Source: Pseudomonas lundensis
GTDB taxonomy: Bacteria > Pseudomonadota > Gammaproteobacteria > Pseudomonadales > Pseudomonadaceae
DNA: 64,000 nt
Direction of reading: 5' to 3'
Assembly (NCBI RefSeq): GCF_001042985.1
Contig: NZ_JYKY01000002.1
Span: forward strand, 1-64,000
The position numbers and the translations under genes are program-made. The notes below the pieces were generated by a model. It made no database searches, was not told where the DNA came from, and saw nothing but the letters and a program-made list of their open reading frames with translations. The stretch's first letter is position 1; each line of letters opens with the position of its first letter. Positions 44,745-53,107 of this stretch are shown here, one piece after another.

Positions 44745-45148
44745 GCTTGCGCCGTGGATTCACCTTTGCCAGCGCCAGTGTAGTACTGGTCAGCAGCGCC
44801 CAATTGGGCATGCGCTGGAGCATGACGCGCTTGCCGGAGCCGACCCACTGGCTGGACGCGCTGCGTCATGGCGAGGTCTCGCTGGCCGCAGTGGCCGTGG
44901 TCAGTGGCGCCATCGTGGCGTACGCGCTGTCGATGCTGTGCTGGTTGCTGGCGTTGCGCGACCTGCCGCTGGGTCGCGCGTACTCGTTACTGAGCATCAG
45001 CTATGCCTTGGTGTACCTGCTGGCCGCCAGCCTGCCGATGTTCCATGAAAGTTTCACGTTTTCAAAAACCCTGGGCGTGACGCTGGTCATTCTCGGCGTG
45101 CTCACCATCAACTCTCGACGTCCCCCAAGTTCCAGGAACTGCGCATGA
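44741..45148 (+). CDS. arnF: Ara4N-undecaprenyl flippase subunit ArnF
   Basis: 135 aa from the ATG at 44741, which overlaps the arnE stop. A longer open frame upstream lies within arnE and is not coding. SMR-like with '[14 protein letters not shown]' and '[29 protein letters not shown]', the partner of ArnE. Its stop overlaps the ugd start. Confidence 0.92.
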   Translation: MSLRRGFTFASASVVLVSSAQLGMRWSMTRLPEPTHWLDALRHGEVSLAAVAVVSGAIVAYALSMLCWLLALRDLPLGRAYSLLSISYALVYLLAASLPMFHESFTFSKTLGVTLVILGVLTINSRRPPSSRNCA

Positions 45149-46521
45149 AAATCAGTGTATTCGGTAGTGGTTATGTAGGCCTGGTGCAGGCGACGGTGTT
45201 GGCGGAAGTCGGTCACGATGTGATCTGCATGGACATCGATCAACACAAGGTCGAGTTGTTGCAGCAAGGCCACGTCAGCATCTTTGAACCGGGGCTCAGC
45301 GCTCTGGTGCGCGAGAACCTCGACAGCAAGCGCCTGCGGTTCACCAGTGATGAAAAGCTGGCCGTGGAGCACGGTCAGGTGCTGTTTATTGCCGTCGGCA
45401 CCCCGCCCAGCGAAGACGGTTCGGCTGACCTGAGCGCGGTGTTTTGCGTGGGCGATGCCGTGGCCCGTCACCGCGAAGAGCCGGTGATTCTGGTGGAGAA
45501 ATCCACCGTCCCCGTGGGCACCGGCGACGCGCTGACCCTGCACCTCAATAACGCCCTGAAACAGAGTGGCCGCACGCTGCGATTTGACGTGGTGTCCAAT
45601 CCCGAGTTTCTCAAGGAAGGCTCAGCCGTTTCCGATTGCCGCCGCCCGGACCGCATCATCATTGGCTGCGAACGCGAAGAGGTGCGCGAGGTCATGCGTG
45701 ACCTGTATGCCCCGTTCAACCGCAACCATGACCGCATCATGTTTATGGACCTGCGCAGTGCCGAGCTGACCAAATACGCCGCTAACTGCATGCTGGCCAC
45801 CAAGATCAGCTTCATTAACCAGATCGCCGAGCTGGCCGAACACTTGGGGGCCGACATCGAGGCTGTGCGCCTGGGCATCGGGGCCGATACACGCATCGGT
45901 TATCACTTTATCTACCCCGGCTGCGGCTACGGCGGCTCATGCTTTCCCAAAGACATGCGGGCGCTGATCCAGAGCGCCAAGCAAGCCAACTGCTCCAGCG
46001 ACTTGTTGCAAGCCGTCGAAGCCATCAACGAGCGGCAAAAGCACAAGCTGTTCGAGCGCATCCGCGCCTTCTTCAACGGCGATCTGGCCGGGAAGACGTT
46101 TGCCTTGTGGGGCCTTGCGTTCAAACCCAACACCGACGACATGCGTGACGCGCCAAGCCGCGTGCTGATGGAGGCGTTGTGGGCTGCGGGCGCGCATGTT
46201 CGCGCTTTCGACCCGGAAGCCATGCAAGAAACCCAGCGGCTGTATGGGGACGAGCCGCGCCTGAGCCTGATGGGCACGCCGGAGTCCACCCTGACCGGGG
46301 CCGACGCCCTGATCGTGTGCACCGAGTGGCAGCAGTTCAAAGCACCGGATGTTGAGCTGATCAAACAGCGCCTCAAAACCCCGGTGATTTTCGACGGGCG
46401 CAACCTGTACGACGGTGAGCGGTTGGCCAAAGCCGGCCTGCAGTATTTCCCGATGGGGCGTGGCGAATCCTGCAACTTGCCGGTTTCGCCCGGCACCATG
46501 CCGTCGGCTGTACGCCTTTAA
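45145..46521 (+). CDS. ugd: UDP-glucose 6-dehydrogenase
   Basis: 458 aa. '[24 protein letters not shown]' is the NAD-binding start; '[14 protein letters not shown]', '[16 protein letters not shown]' (catalytic Cys/Lys) and '[16 protein letters not shown]' complete the family signature. It makes UDP-glucuronate, the substrate of ArnA, so the operon supplies its own precursor. It closes the arn operon and is followed by a strong terminator. Confidence 0.95.
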   Translation: MKISVFGSGYVGLVQATVLAEVGHDVICMDIDQHKVELLQQGHVSIFEPGLSALVRENLDSKRLRFTSDEKLAVEHGQVLFIAVGTPPSEDGSADLSAVFCVGDAVARHREEPVILVEKSTVPVGTGDALTLHLNNALKQSGRTLRFDVVSNPEFLKEGSAVSDCRRPDRIIIGCEREEVREVMRDLYAPFNRNHDRIMFMDLRSAELTKYAANCMLATKISFINQIAELAEHLGADIEAVRLGIGADTRIGYHFIYPGCGYGGSCFPKDMRALIQSAKQANCSSDLLQAVEAINERQKHKLFERIRAFFNGDLAGKTFALWGLAFKPNTDDMRDAPSRVLMEALWAAGAHVRAFDPEAMQETQRLYGDEPRLSLMGTPESTLTGADALIVCTEWQQFKAPDVELIKQRLKTPVIFDGRNLYDGERLAKAGLQYFPMGRGESCNLPVSPGTMPSAVRL

Positions 46522-46530
46522 GGCGCCTGC

Positions 46531-46566
46531 AACGCCGCCATTGGCAACAGTGGCGGCGTTTTTTTG
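46531..46566 (+). terminator. Rho-independent terminator after ugd
   Basis: AACGCCGCCA and TGGCGGCGTT form a perfect 10-bp stem around TTGGCAACAG, followed by five further T residues. It ends the arn operon. Confidence 0.9.
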
Positions 46567-46595
46567 TGCATTTTTCGGGGTCAAGGAAACTCAAT

Positions 46596-48203
46596 ATGCC
46601 TGCCCATAGCTCCCGTCCGGCGTTACACATTCAACGCAGGCAGTCCCTGATAGCCGGAGCGCTGGCGTTGCTGCTGTTTGTGCTGGGTGAGCACACTCAG
46701 GCAACCATCGGCTTTGACTCGCGCTTTGTGCTGTTTGCCCAAGAAATGCTGCGCCACGGCCCCAGCGTTTTTCCCACCACCTATGGCCAGCCGTACCCCG
46801 ACTACAGCGCCACGTCGACGTTTTTGATCTGGCTACTCTCGGTACCGTTCGGTGAAGTCACCCGGCTGACGGCCTGGCTGCCGACTGCGATTGCCAGCGC
46901 GACAATCGTGACCCTGACCTGGCGCCTGGTCGCCCCGCATTCGCGGCAGTGGGCGGTGATGAGCGTAGCGTTATTGTTGCTGAGCATGACGTTCATCACC
47001 GAAACCCGCGCCGTGTCACTGGACCAGATGCTGTCGGCGGTCAGCCTCGGTGTTTTTTACCTGGCCTACGCCCACGACCATTTGGGTGCACCGCGCCGAC
47101 ACGCCGGTGTGCTGGCCTTACTGGTGCTGGGGTTTGCCTTGCGCGGCCCCATCGGGTTGGTGATTCCCACCGGCATGCTCTGTGCGTATTTCGTACTCGG
47201 CGGTCAATGGCGACGGATGCTGACCACGGGCATGCAGGCCGCTGCCCTGCTCGTTGTGTGCATCGGGGTGTTGCTGGCGTTGGCCTGGATCGCCGGCGGT
47301 GAAACCTTCGTGCATGAAGTGATCCGCATGCAAGTGACCGGGCGTATGGATGGCACCGAAGGCGCCAGCAGCGTGCTGTATTACTTCACCAGCGCTATGG
47401 GCAACTACGCGCTGGCGTACCCGCTGGCCGCCCTGGTGTTGGCCGCTCTCGTCTTTTGCGGTCGCAAAGAACCCGATGCCGCATTAACGCTGGTCAAATA
47501 CTGCGTGGGGGCGGGGCTGATCGTGATGGTCGGGCTGTCCATCCCCCAGGCCAAGAAAGCCCGCTACCTGCTGCCGATGTTGCCCATGGCGGCGGTCATT
47601 GCGGCGTACCCGTTTCAGGGGCGGCAAGGGCGTACTTTTGCGCTGTTGCGCGGCTTGACGCTGGGCGTGTTGCTGCTGTTGCCGGGCCTGTTGTTTGCAG
47701 GGTTGGTGATGGCGGGTAAACGTCTCGATGAACCGCTGCCGGCGTTGAACACGGCACTGACGGGATTGGCCGTCCTGCAACTGCTGGCCGTGGGTGCGCT
47801 GTTCAACACCCGCTGGCGCACGGCGGGATTGGCCGCCTGCGCAGTGCTGGCCGTGTGGTCGGCCTACATCATGGTGTACGAGCCTTACGCACGCCGTGTG
47901 TACGACACACGCACATTCACCCGTGAGGCCATGCGCCTGATTGATCAAACCCCACAGCCCCTGGTGTTGCATGGCATGGGCAAGGATGCCAAGGCCATCA
48001 AGTTCATGGTCAATGTCGAGCGCGACCTGCAACCGGTGTTTACCCAGACGCCTGCTGAGCTGGGCACGATCAGCGGGCGGGCCTGGGTCATCATGGACCG
48101 CAAGGACTATCTGGGCTTGCACGGCACCGTCTTGGGCAACACGGTGCCGACACTGAGCGGGCGCTTTGACAAGAACGACATGGTGCTGCTGAAAAAACCC
48201 TGA
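46596..48203 (+). CDS. ArnT-like GT39/GT83 membrane glycosyltransferase
   Basis: 535 aa from the ATG at 46596, chosen for AAGGA 8 nt upstream; a GTG 10 codons earlier lies in the terminator. About 11-12 transmembrane helices, with an N-terminal periplasmic loop 'GFDSRFVLFAQEMLRHGPSVFPTTYGQPYPDYSATSTFLIW' in the place where ArnT has its acidic donor-binding motif. This is the PMT/ArnT superfamily, which uses polyprenyl-phosphate sugars. The acceptor is unknown. It follows ugd after a terminator, so it may be separately expressed. Confidence 0.82.
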   Translation: MPAHSSRPALHIQRRQSLIAGALALLLFVLGEHTQATIGFDSRFVLFAQEMLRHGPSVFPTTYGQPYPDYSATSTFLIWLLSVPFGEVTRLTAWLPTAIASATIVTLTWRLVAPHSRQWAVMSVALLLLSMTFITETRAVSLDQMLSAVSLGVFYLAYAHDHLGAPRRHAGVLALLVLGFALRGPIGLVIPTGMLCAYFVLGGQWRRMLTTGMQAAALLVVCIGVLLALAWIAGGETFVHEVIRMQVTGRMDGTEGASSVLYYFTSAMGNYALAYPLAALVLAALVFCGRKEPDAALTLVKYCVGAGLIVMVGLSIPQAKKARYLLPMLPMAAVIAAYPFQGRQGRTFALLRGLTLGVLLLLPGLLFAGLVMAGKRLDEPLPALNTALTGLAVLQLLAVGALFNTRWRTAGLAACAVLAVWSAYIMVYEPYARRVYDTRTFTREAMRLIDQTPQPLVLHGMGKDAKAIKFMVNVERDLQPVFTQTPAELGTISGRAWVIMDRKDYLGLHGTVLGNTVPTLSGRFDKNDMVLLKKP

Positions 48204-48273
48204 CGCGCCCAGTGCCCCAAAGGGCTCGGCTGCGGTTACAATCCCCGGCTTTTCCCCACGCCAAGGAACCTCC

Positions 48274-48837
48274 ATGTCAGGGCTTGAACTGTTTGCCGCT
48301 GCGCTCGGTGTCATCGCCGTCTGGTTGACAGTCAAACAGAACCCTTGGTGCTGGCCGATCGGGCTGGTCATGGTGCTGCTCTACAGCTGGATCTTCTTCG
48401 AAGTGAAGCTGTATTCGGACATGCTCTTACAGGTGGTTTACGCCGCGCTGCAACTGTATGGCTGGTGGCAATGGACACGCGCCGGTGCACAACACCAGGG
48501 GCGCCAGGTCACGGCGCTCACTGCCCGTCAGGTGGTGACCGGTCTGGCCATCGGCGCGGTGGGCAGCCTCGCGCTTGGCGCAGCCATGGCCCACTGGACC
48601 GACGCGGCCCAGCCCTGGCTGGATGCTGCGCTGACCGGGTTCAGTCTGGTGGCCCAACTGTGGATGGCGCAAAAACGTTTGCAGTGCTGGGCGCTGTGGT
48701 TTGTGGTGGACGTCATCTTCGTCGGCCTGTTTGTCTACAAAGGTTTGTACCTGACCGCCGGGCTGTATGCGCTGTTCACGGTGATCGCGATTCAGGGCTG
48801 GCGCGACTGGCGTCTCGACCCGGCGTTGCGTAAATGA
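48274..48837 (+). CDS. pnuC: Nicotinamide riboside transporter PnuC
   Basis: 187 aa, about seven transmembrane helices. 'WLTVKQNPWCWPIGLVMVLLYSWIFFEVKLYSDMLLQVVYAALQLYGWWQW' is the PnuC signature, including the W-x-x-x motifs lining the substrate channel. It imports nicotinamide riboside by facilitated diffusion, with trapping by phosphorylation. The next gene, overlapping by 4 nt, encodes the matching kinase. AAGGAACC precedes the ATG, and TTACAAT near 48235 is a possible -10. Confidence 0.92.
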   Translation: MSGLELFAAALGVIAVWLTVKQNPWCWPIGLVMVLLYSWIFFEVKLYSDMLLQVVYAALQLYGWWQWTRAGAQHQGRQVTALTARQVVTGLAIGAVGSLALGAAMAHWTDAAQPWLDAALTGFSLVAQLWMAQKRLQCWALWFVVDVIFVGLFVYKGLYLTAGLYALFTVIAIQGWRDWRLDPALRK

Positions 48838-49358
48838 AGGTCGTGGTATTGGCGGGTCCGGAATCCAGCGGCAAGAGCTGGTTGTCCGCGCAGTTGCACC
48901 AGCATTTCGGTGGCCTGCTGGTGGGCGAATACGTGCGTTACTTCATGGCCGTTCACCCCCGCGACACCTGCCTGGCTGACATCCCGGCCATCGCCCGCGG
49001 GCAATTGGCCTGGGAAGACGCCGCCCGCGCGCTACAGCCCCCCTTGCTGATCCTCGACACCCACTTGCTGAGCAATATGCTGTGGAGCACCACCCTGTTC
49101 GGCGCCTGCCCGGACTGGCTGGAGCCGGAGCTGCTGAGCCGCCACTACGATCTGCACCTGCTGCTGTCGCCCGACGATGTGGAGTGGACGCCCGACGGCC
49201 TGCGCTGCCAGCCGAGCCTGGCCGAGCGCCAACACTTCTTCGAGCAAAGCCGGGACTGGCTGCAACGGCATGCCCAGCCCCTGCGCATCATTCGCGGCAG
49301 TTGGCAGGATCGACAGGCCAGCGCCATGGACGCCGTTCGACAATTACTGGCAAATTGA
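48834..49358 (+). CDS. NadR-type nicotinamide riboside kinase (AAA P-loop)
   Basis: 174 aa. 'VVLAGPESSGKSWLSAQL' is the Walker A loop; 'VGEYVRYFM', 'LLILDTHLL' and 'LHLLLSPDDVEWTPDGLRCQPSLAERQHFF' match the C-terminal kinase domain of NadR. It lacks the NadR HTH and adenylyltransferase domains. It should phosphorylate imported nicotinamide riboside to NMN, trapping it in the cell. It is coupled to pnuC by an ATGA overlap. Confidence 0.85.
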   Translation: MKVVVLAGPESSGKSWLSAQLHQHFGGLLVGEYVRYFMAVHPRDTCLADIPAIARGQLAWEDAARALQPPLLILDTHLLSNMLWSTTLFGACPDWLEPELLSRHYDLHLLLSPDDVEWTPDGLRCQPSLAERQHFFEQSRDWLQRHAQPLRIIRGSWQDRQASAMDAVRQLLAN

Positions 49359-49449
49359 CCCTGTTTCACCCAAAAGTGTCCGCTGCTGAAACACACGCCT
49401 GCCGCGAAACCCTTATGCCGCCGGGTCTCAAGGGTGGCAGCGGGTGCTG

Positions 49450-49467
49450 TGTAACACCCTCGTTACA
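49450..49467. promoter_or_regulatory. Palindrome TGTAAC-N6-GTTACA upstream of fapA
   Basis: A perfect inverted repeat with 6-bp arms lies about 165 bp upstream of the sigma-54 promoter of fap, a typical distance for an enhancer-binding protein. The rest of the gap 49359-49613 shows no gene. The binding protein is inferred to be the regulator encoded at 54444-55769. Confidence 0.55.
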
Positions 49468-49613
49468 GAGGGCGTTCTGCCCCGTAAACGTCCTGCAGCC
49501 CCAGTCTTTCTTAGCCCGCCCCGCCCACTCCCCTGTACCAACGCTGAAACAGCGGTTCGTCTGGCGCCCATCCTCAAGATTCAACCCATTGATTTATAAG
49601 TACGTTTAAAAAG

Positions 49614-49629
49614 CGGCACAGCTTCTGCT
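49614..49629 (+). promoter_or_regulatory. Sigma-54 (-24/-12) promoter of the fap operon
   Basis: CGGCAC-N5-CTGCT has the GG and GC dinucleotides exactly 12 bp apart (first G to G), as RpoN requires, and matches TGGCAC-N5-TTGCW except at two positions. Transcription would start near 49640, about 40 nt before the fapA ATG. Confidence 0.72.
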
Positions 49630-49681
49630 CTCTCCTTCACAACGCTGATCAGGGCCAGCGTATTGAAGAAGGAATACGGTC

Positions 49682-50146
49682 ATGGGGACTTCACGCACAT
49701 TACTCACGCGTCACCTGCTACTGGCGTGCAGCTTCGGTGCATGGCTGGTGTGCGTGAACGCACAGGCCGATGGCACGGGTGAAATTGTGATTACCCGCCA
49801 TGTCTACCCTCGCGCCGTCGGCAGCATTGTGCCGCCCCCAGATCCCAACCCCACCACGGTCAATGCCAACCCGGCCGCCCAGATCAATGCCGTCACCACC
49901 CACGGCGAACTGGGGGACGGGGACTTCGCTCGCGTCAGCACCGGTTCCAGCATCACCCGCGTCATCAACACCGGCACTGGCAGCGTGCCGGGCCTGCTGA
50001 ATCAAAACAGCGGCATGCCCGGTTTGACCAGCACTGCACGTGCCGGGGGCGGCAGCGGCGGTGGCTCGCTGGGCTCACTCGGCGGCCAGATCAACCGCAG
50101 TGTTGAGCAAGGCATGCGCCCGCTCACCTCGCTGGGCGGGCAATGA
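49682..50146 (+). CDS. fapA: Fap amyloid protein FapA
   Basis: 154 aa, with AAGGAA before the ATG. A signal peptide (cleavage near 'VNAQADG') is followed by a low-complexity Gly/Ser/Asn/Thr-rich chain. FapA is the small secreted protein at the head of fap operons that influences the composition of the FapB/FapC fibre. It is identified mainly by position and composition. Its stop is 1 nt from the fapB start. Confidence 0.85.
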   Translation: MGTSRTLLTRHLLLACSFGAWLVCVNAQADGTGEIVITRHVYPRAVGSIVPPPDPNPTTVNANPAAQINAVTTHGELGDGDFARVSTGSSITRVINTGTGSVPGLLNQNSGMPGLTSTARAGGGSGGGSLGSLGGQINRSVEQGMRPLTSLGGQ

Positions 50147-50147
50147 C

Positions 50148-50711
50148 ATGAACAACCTCGCGCTGCTCTTGACCGTGCTGGTCGCTGCACCGGTGCTGGC
50201 TGACAGCAATCAGGCCGACATCAATGCCTCGGGTGCCCATTACACCGGCAACCTGATGATCAATCAGGCTTCAGGCACTCAGCAGCAGCAAGTCAACAGC
50301 CGCGCCATTGCCATTGGCAATCAGGCCCAGTCCACGGCCGGGGTCACGCAACAACTCACAGGTCCGGCAGACCCCGCGATGAACGCCCGGGCCAGCATTG
50401 GCGGCGACTCGTTCAGCCAGGGCAGCGGCCTGCTGGGGGTCAACCAGTCTGCCGGTGCCAACAACCAGATGGTCAACGCTGTACGGGTCGCCGTGGGCGC
50501 CGGACCGCAAAGCATCGATGACAACGCCTTGTCCCAGCAAAACGTGGCGTTGCAACCAAACTCGGGAGCGGGATCACTCAACACGGGCAGCCGCCAGGTC
50601 GTTACCAGCGATCAGGCCTTCACCGGCAGCCGCGGAGTGGTTCAGGTCAACCAGAGTGCCGGGGTGGGGAACCGCATGGCTAACACCCTGAATGTACGGG
50701 TCACGCAGTGA
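50148..50711 (+). CDS. fapB: Minor amyloid fibre protein / nucleator FapB
   Basis: 187 aa from the ATG at 50148 (MNNLALLLTVLVAAPVLADS, a clear signal peptide). An overlapping longer frame upstream lies in fapA. The mature chain has imperfect repeats rich in Asn, Gln, Ser and Gly ('LMINQASGTQQQQVNSRAIA', 'LLGVNQSAGANNQMVNAVRV', 'VVQVNQSAGVGNRMANTLNV'), the pattern of FapB/FapC amyloid repeats. It is thought to nucleate FapC polymerisation outside the cell. Confidence 0.88.
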   Translation: MNNLALLLTVLVAAPVLADSNQADINASGAHYTGNLMINQASGTQQQQVNSRAIAIGNQAQSTAGVTQQLTGPADPAMNARASIGGDSFSQGSGLLGVNQSAGANNQMVNAVRVAVGAGPQSIDDNALSQQNVALQPNSGAGSLNTGSRQVVTSDQAFTGSRGVVQVNQSAGVGNRMANTLNVRVTQ

Positions 50712-50779
50712 CTCGGGTTACGCGAAGTGCAATGACGTATGCCAACACACACATAACTGATGAAGCATGGAGAAACATC

Positions 50780-51526
50780 ATGAAACCAACAATGGCTCTC
50801 AAACCACTGGTCTTCGCTCTGGCTGCACTGATGGCTGTGGCAGCACAAGCAGACAGTAATCGCCACCCCACCCCGACACCGGCAGCCACGAGTGGCGCCA
50901 GCGCCGTGATCGCTGATGTGCAGGTCAGTCATGACAACAACATCACCAATAACGGCACGCTCAACAGCGCAAAAGTCACTGACTCTGTGAAAAGCACCAA
51001 CGGTAACGTCGGGGTCAACGTAGCGTCCGGCTCGGGTAACCAGCAGGACAACGCCGCCGCCATTGCCAGCAGTGACCAGAACTTTGTGCTCGGCACTGCG
51101 GCGGCCGTCGTGAGTGCCAGCCAGACCAACAACTACAACAAAGTGAATAACCACGGCACGCAAAACGGCGCCACGCTCAACGACTCCATCCGAAACACCT
51201 CCGGCAACATTGGGGTGAACGTGTCCGCAGGCGACCTCAACCAACAGAAAAACAACCTGGCTATCGCCGTGTCCGGTGGCAATCTGGCCAGTGCGGCAGC
51301 CGGCACGGTACAAACCTCCAATAACCTGGCGGTGGTCAATGACCTGAGTTCGGTCAGCACCCACACCCCTTGGCATCACCCCACCACCACCCGTGTGCCG
51401 GTGAGCAACAACTCGACCGTCAACGACTCGATCAAGTACACCTCCGGTAACGTGGGTGCCAACGTCTCGGCCGGGGTCGGCAATCAGCAGAACAACTCGA
51501 TGGCTATCAGCAAAACTTCGATGTAA
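50780..51526 (+). CDS. fapC: Major amyloid fibre protein FapC
   Basis: 248 aa from the ATG at 50780 (GGAGAAAC upstream; MKPTMALKPLVFALAALMAV signal peptide). Three amyloid repeats are visible, each with 'S-x-N/G-N-[VI]-G-x-NV-[AS]-[SA]-G' followed by 'NQQ-x-N': the first two have a longer lead-in (NNGT.., NHGT..), the third is shorter. Two linkers separate them, the second ~47 residues with 'THTPWHHPTTTRVPVS'. The short linkers make it a compact FapC. No cysteine is present. It is the structural subunit of biofilm amyloid. Confidence 0.92.
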   Translation: MKPTMALKPLVFALAALMAVAAQADSNRHPTPTPAATSGASAVIADVQVSHDNNITNNGTLNSAKVTDSVKSTNGNVGVNVASGSGNQQDNAAAIASSDQNFVLGTAAAVVSASQTNNYNKVNNHGTQNGATLNDSIRNTSGNIGVNVSAGDLNQQKNNLAIAVSGGNLASAAAGTVQTSNNLAVVNDLSSVSTHTPWHHPTTTRVPVSNNSTVNDSIKYTSGNVGANVSAGVGNQQNNSMAISKTSM

Positions 51527-51538
51527 CACGGCGGGTTG

Positions 51539-51567
51539 AAGGGCCTCTACAGCAGAGGCCCTTTCTT
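51539..51567 (+). terminator. Terminator/attenuator between fapC and fapD
   Basis: AAGGGCCTCT pairs with AGAGGCCCTT across ACAGC, followed by a T-rich run (TTTCTT). It should let most transcripts end after fapC, giving excess fibre subunit over the secretion proteins. Confidence 0.75.
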
Positions 51568-51586
51568 CATGTGAGGTGACTTCATC

Positions 51587-52267
51587 ATGTTGCGGATCGC
51601 GCTCGCCCTGTTGTTAGGCCTGACCTGCGAGGTGCAGGCGGCCCGTATGCCAGTTGCGGCGTTACCGGGCGGGAATCTGGTGTTCAAGCCGGTACAGAGC
51701 ATTCGCGAACGTCGCTTCAGCGATCTGGTGGAACAAAAAACCGATTTCAGCTGCGGTGCCGCCGCGTTGGCCACTATTTTGCGTCAGGCCTATTGGCTAG
51801 ACGTGGATGAAGACCACGTGATCAAGGGCATGCTGGTCAATGCCAATGAAGACCTGGTGCGTACCCAGGGCTTTTCGATGCTGGACATGAAGCACTACAT
51901 CGAGAGCATCGGCATGCGCGCCCGGGGGTATCGCATCCCGGCCCAAAACCTGCGCGACATCAATGTCCCGGTGGTCGTGCTGTTGGACATACGGGGCTAC
52001 AAGCATTTTGTGGTGCTGCAACGGGCTCAAGACAACTGGGTGTACATCGGCGACCCCGTGTTGGGCCACAAGCGGTACAGCCAGGAAGATTTTGTTAAAG
52101 GCTGGAACGGTATTGTGTTTGCCGTCATTGGTCCCGGTTATGACAAGACCAATGCGCTGCGCACCCCTCCGGTTCCGCTCTCGGCCAAGAACACGCTGGA
52201 TGCGTTCAGCCCGGTCAAAGATGCCGAGTTGCTGGACTTCGGCTTTATCCAGAGTGACTTTTTTTAA
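51587..52267 (+). CDS. fapD: FapD, C39-like cysteine protease of amyloid export
   Basis: 226 aa with a signal sequence (MLRIALALLLGLTCEVQA). Peptidase C39-like domain: Cys56 in 'TDFSCGAAALATILRQ', His140 in 'YKHFVVLQRA', Asp156 in 'YIGDPVLG' form the expected triad. FapD is needed for fibre production and probably processes a Fap component in the periplasm. It starts 20 nt after the fapC attenuator. Confidence 0.9.
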   Translation: MLRIALALLLGLTCEVQAARMPVAALPGGNLVFKPVQSIRERRFSDLVEQKTDFSCGAAALATILRQAYWLDVDEDHVIKGMLVNANEDLVRTQGFSMLDMKHYIESIGMRARGYRIPAQNLRDINVPVVVLLDIRGYKHFVVLQRAQDNWVYIGDPVLGHKRYSQEDFVKGWNGIVFAVIGPGYDKTNALRTPPVPLSAKNTLDAFSPVKDAELLDFGFIQSDFF

Positions 52268-52314
52268 CGGCACCTCATTCACCATGGCGGGCAGGACGCT
52301 CCCGGGAGCAGCAC

Positions 52315-53061
52315 ATGAACATCCACTATTGGCTGGCGCTAACTTGCCTTGCGACATGCCTGCACGTGCAGGCCGAAACGTCGTTTAAACCCATAGAGTT
52401 GAAAGATCAGGAACTGTCAGAGTTGCGCGGCCGTTTTGTCATGCCCGGTCGCATTATCAGTTTCGGTCTGGTCATGAGCAGCACCTGGACCAATGCTCAG
52501 GGCGCGACCATTGGGGCCAGTACCAGCCTGCACCTGCAACATTCGGTCAAGCCGCAGTTTTATGTGTCCACCTATTCCCAACAAGGCACCCCGCAACAAG
52601 GCAAGCCCGACACCGGCACCGGCATTGTGCTGGGCGGTGCCGGCCTGGGCAGTGGCCAGGGCGTCGTCCAGAGCGTGCGGGCCGCGGGGGATAACAACAG
52701 CGCGCTAAACAATGTGGACATCAGCATCAGCCAATCCGGTCAAGCACCGGCGCTCACTCAACAAGGCAGTGTATTGACGGCCACTAATCCGGTTTCATTA
52801 AGCAACGCGGCAGGTAGCGTCAGTGTGGCGATAAACAATGGAGCCATTCAAATGGCTATAGCCGCCAACAACAATCAAGGCAACTCGTTACAGCAAATCG
52901 CTCAAGGTGGCGTGTTACAGAACACCACGTTATTGGGCGGCGGCAATGCCGTGAATAACATGACTCAATTGAATATGGTGCTGGGCAATAAACTGCCCAG
53001 TACTGAGGGACTTAATTCAAACCTCAACCAACTAAAAGCCCTTCGTGCGGCAGGATATTGA
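52315..53061 (+). CDS. fapE: FapE, amyloid secretion accessory/minor fibre component
   Basis: 248 aa with a signal peptide (MNIHYWLALTCLATCLHVQA). It has an N-terminal 'ELKDQELSELRGRFVMPGRIISFG' segment and then Asn/Gln/Ser-rich stretches like those in FapB/FapC ('AINNGAIQMAIAANNNQGNSLQQIAQ'). FapE is found extracellularly in fibres in other species. It is identified by this segment and its position between fapD and fapF. Confidence 0.88.
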   Translation: MNIHYWLALTCLATCLHVQAETSFKPIELKDQELSELRGRFVMPGRIISFGLVMSSTWTNAQGATIGASTSLHLQHSVKPQFYVSTYSQQGTPQQGKPDTGTGIVLGGAGLGSGQGVVQSVRAAGDNNSALNNVDISISQSGQAPALTQQGSVLTATNPVSLSNAAGSVSVAINNGAIQMAIAANNNQGNSLQQIAQGGVLQNTTLLGGGNAVNNMTQLNMVLGNKLPSTEGLNSNLNQLKALRAAGY

Positions 53062-53107
53062 ACTAGGCTGTTCCACTACTTAATGGACTACCCGGACGGC
53101 TTATTTC

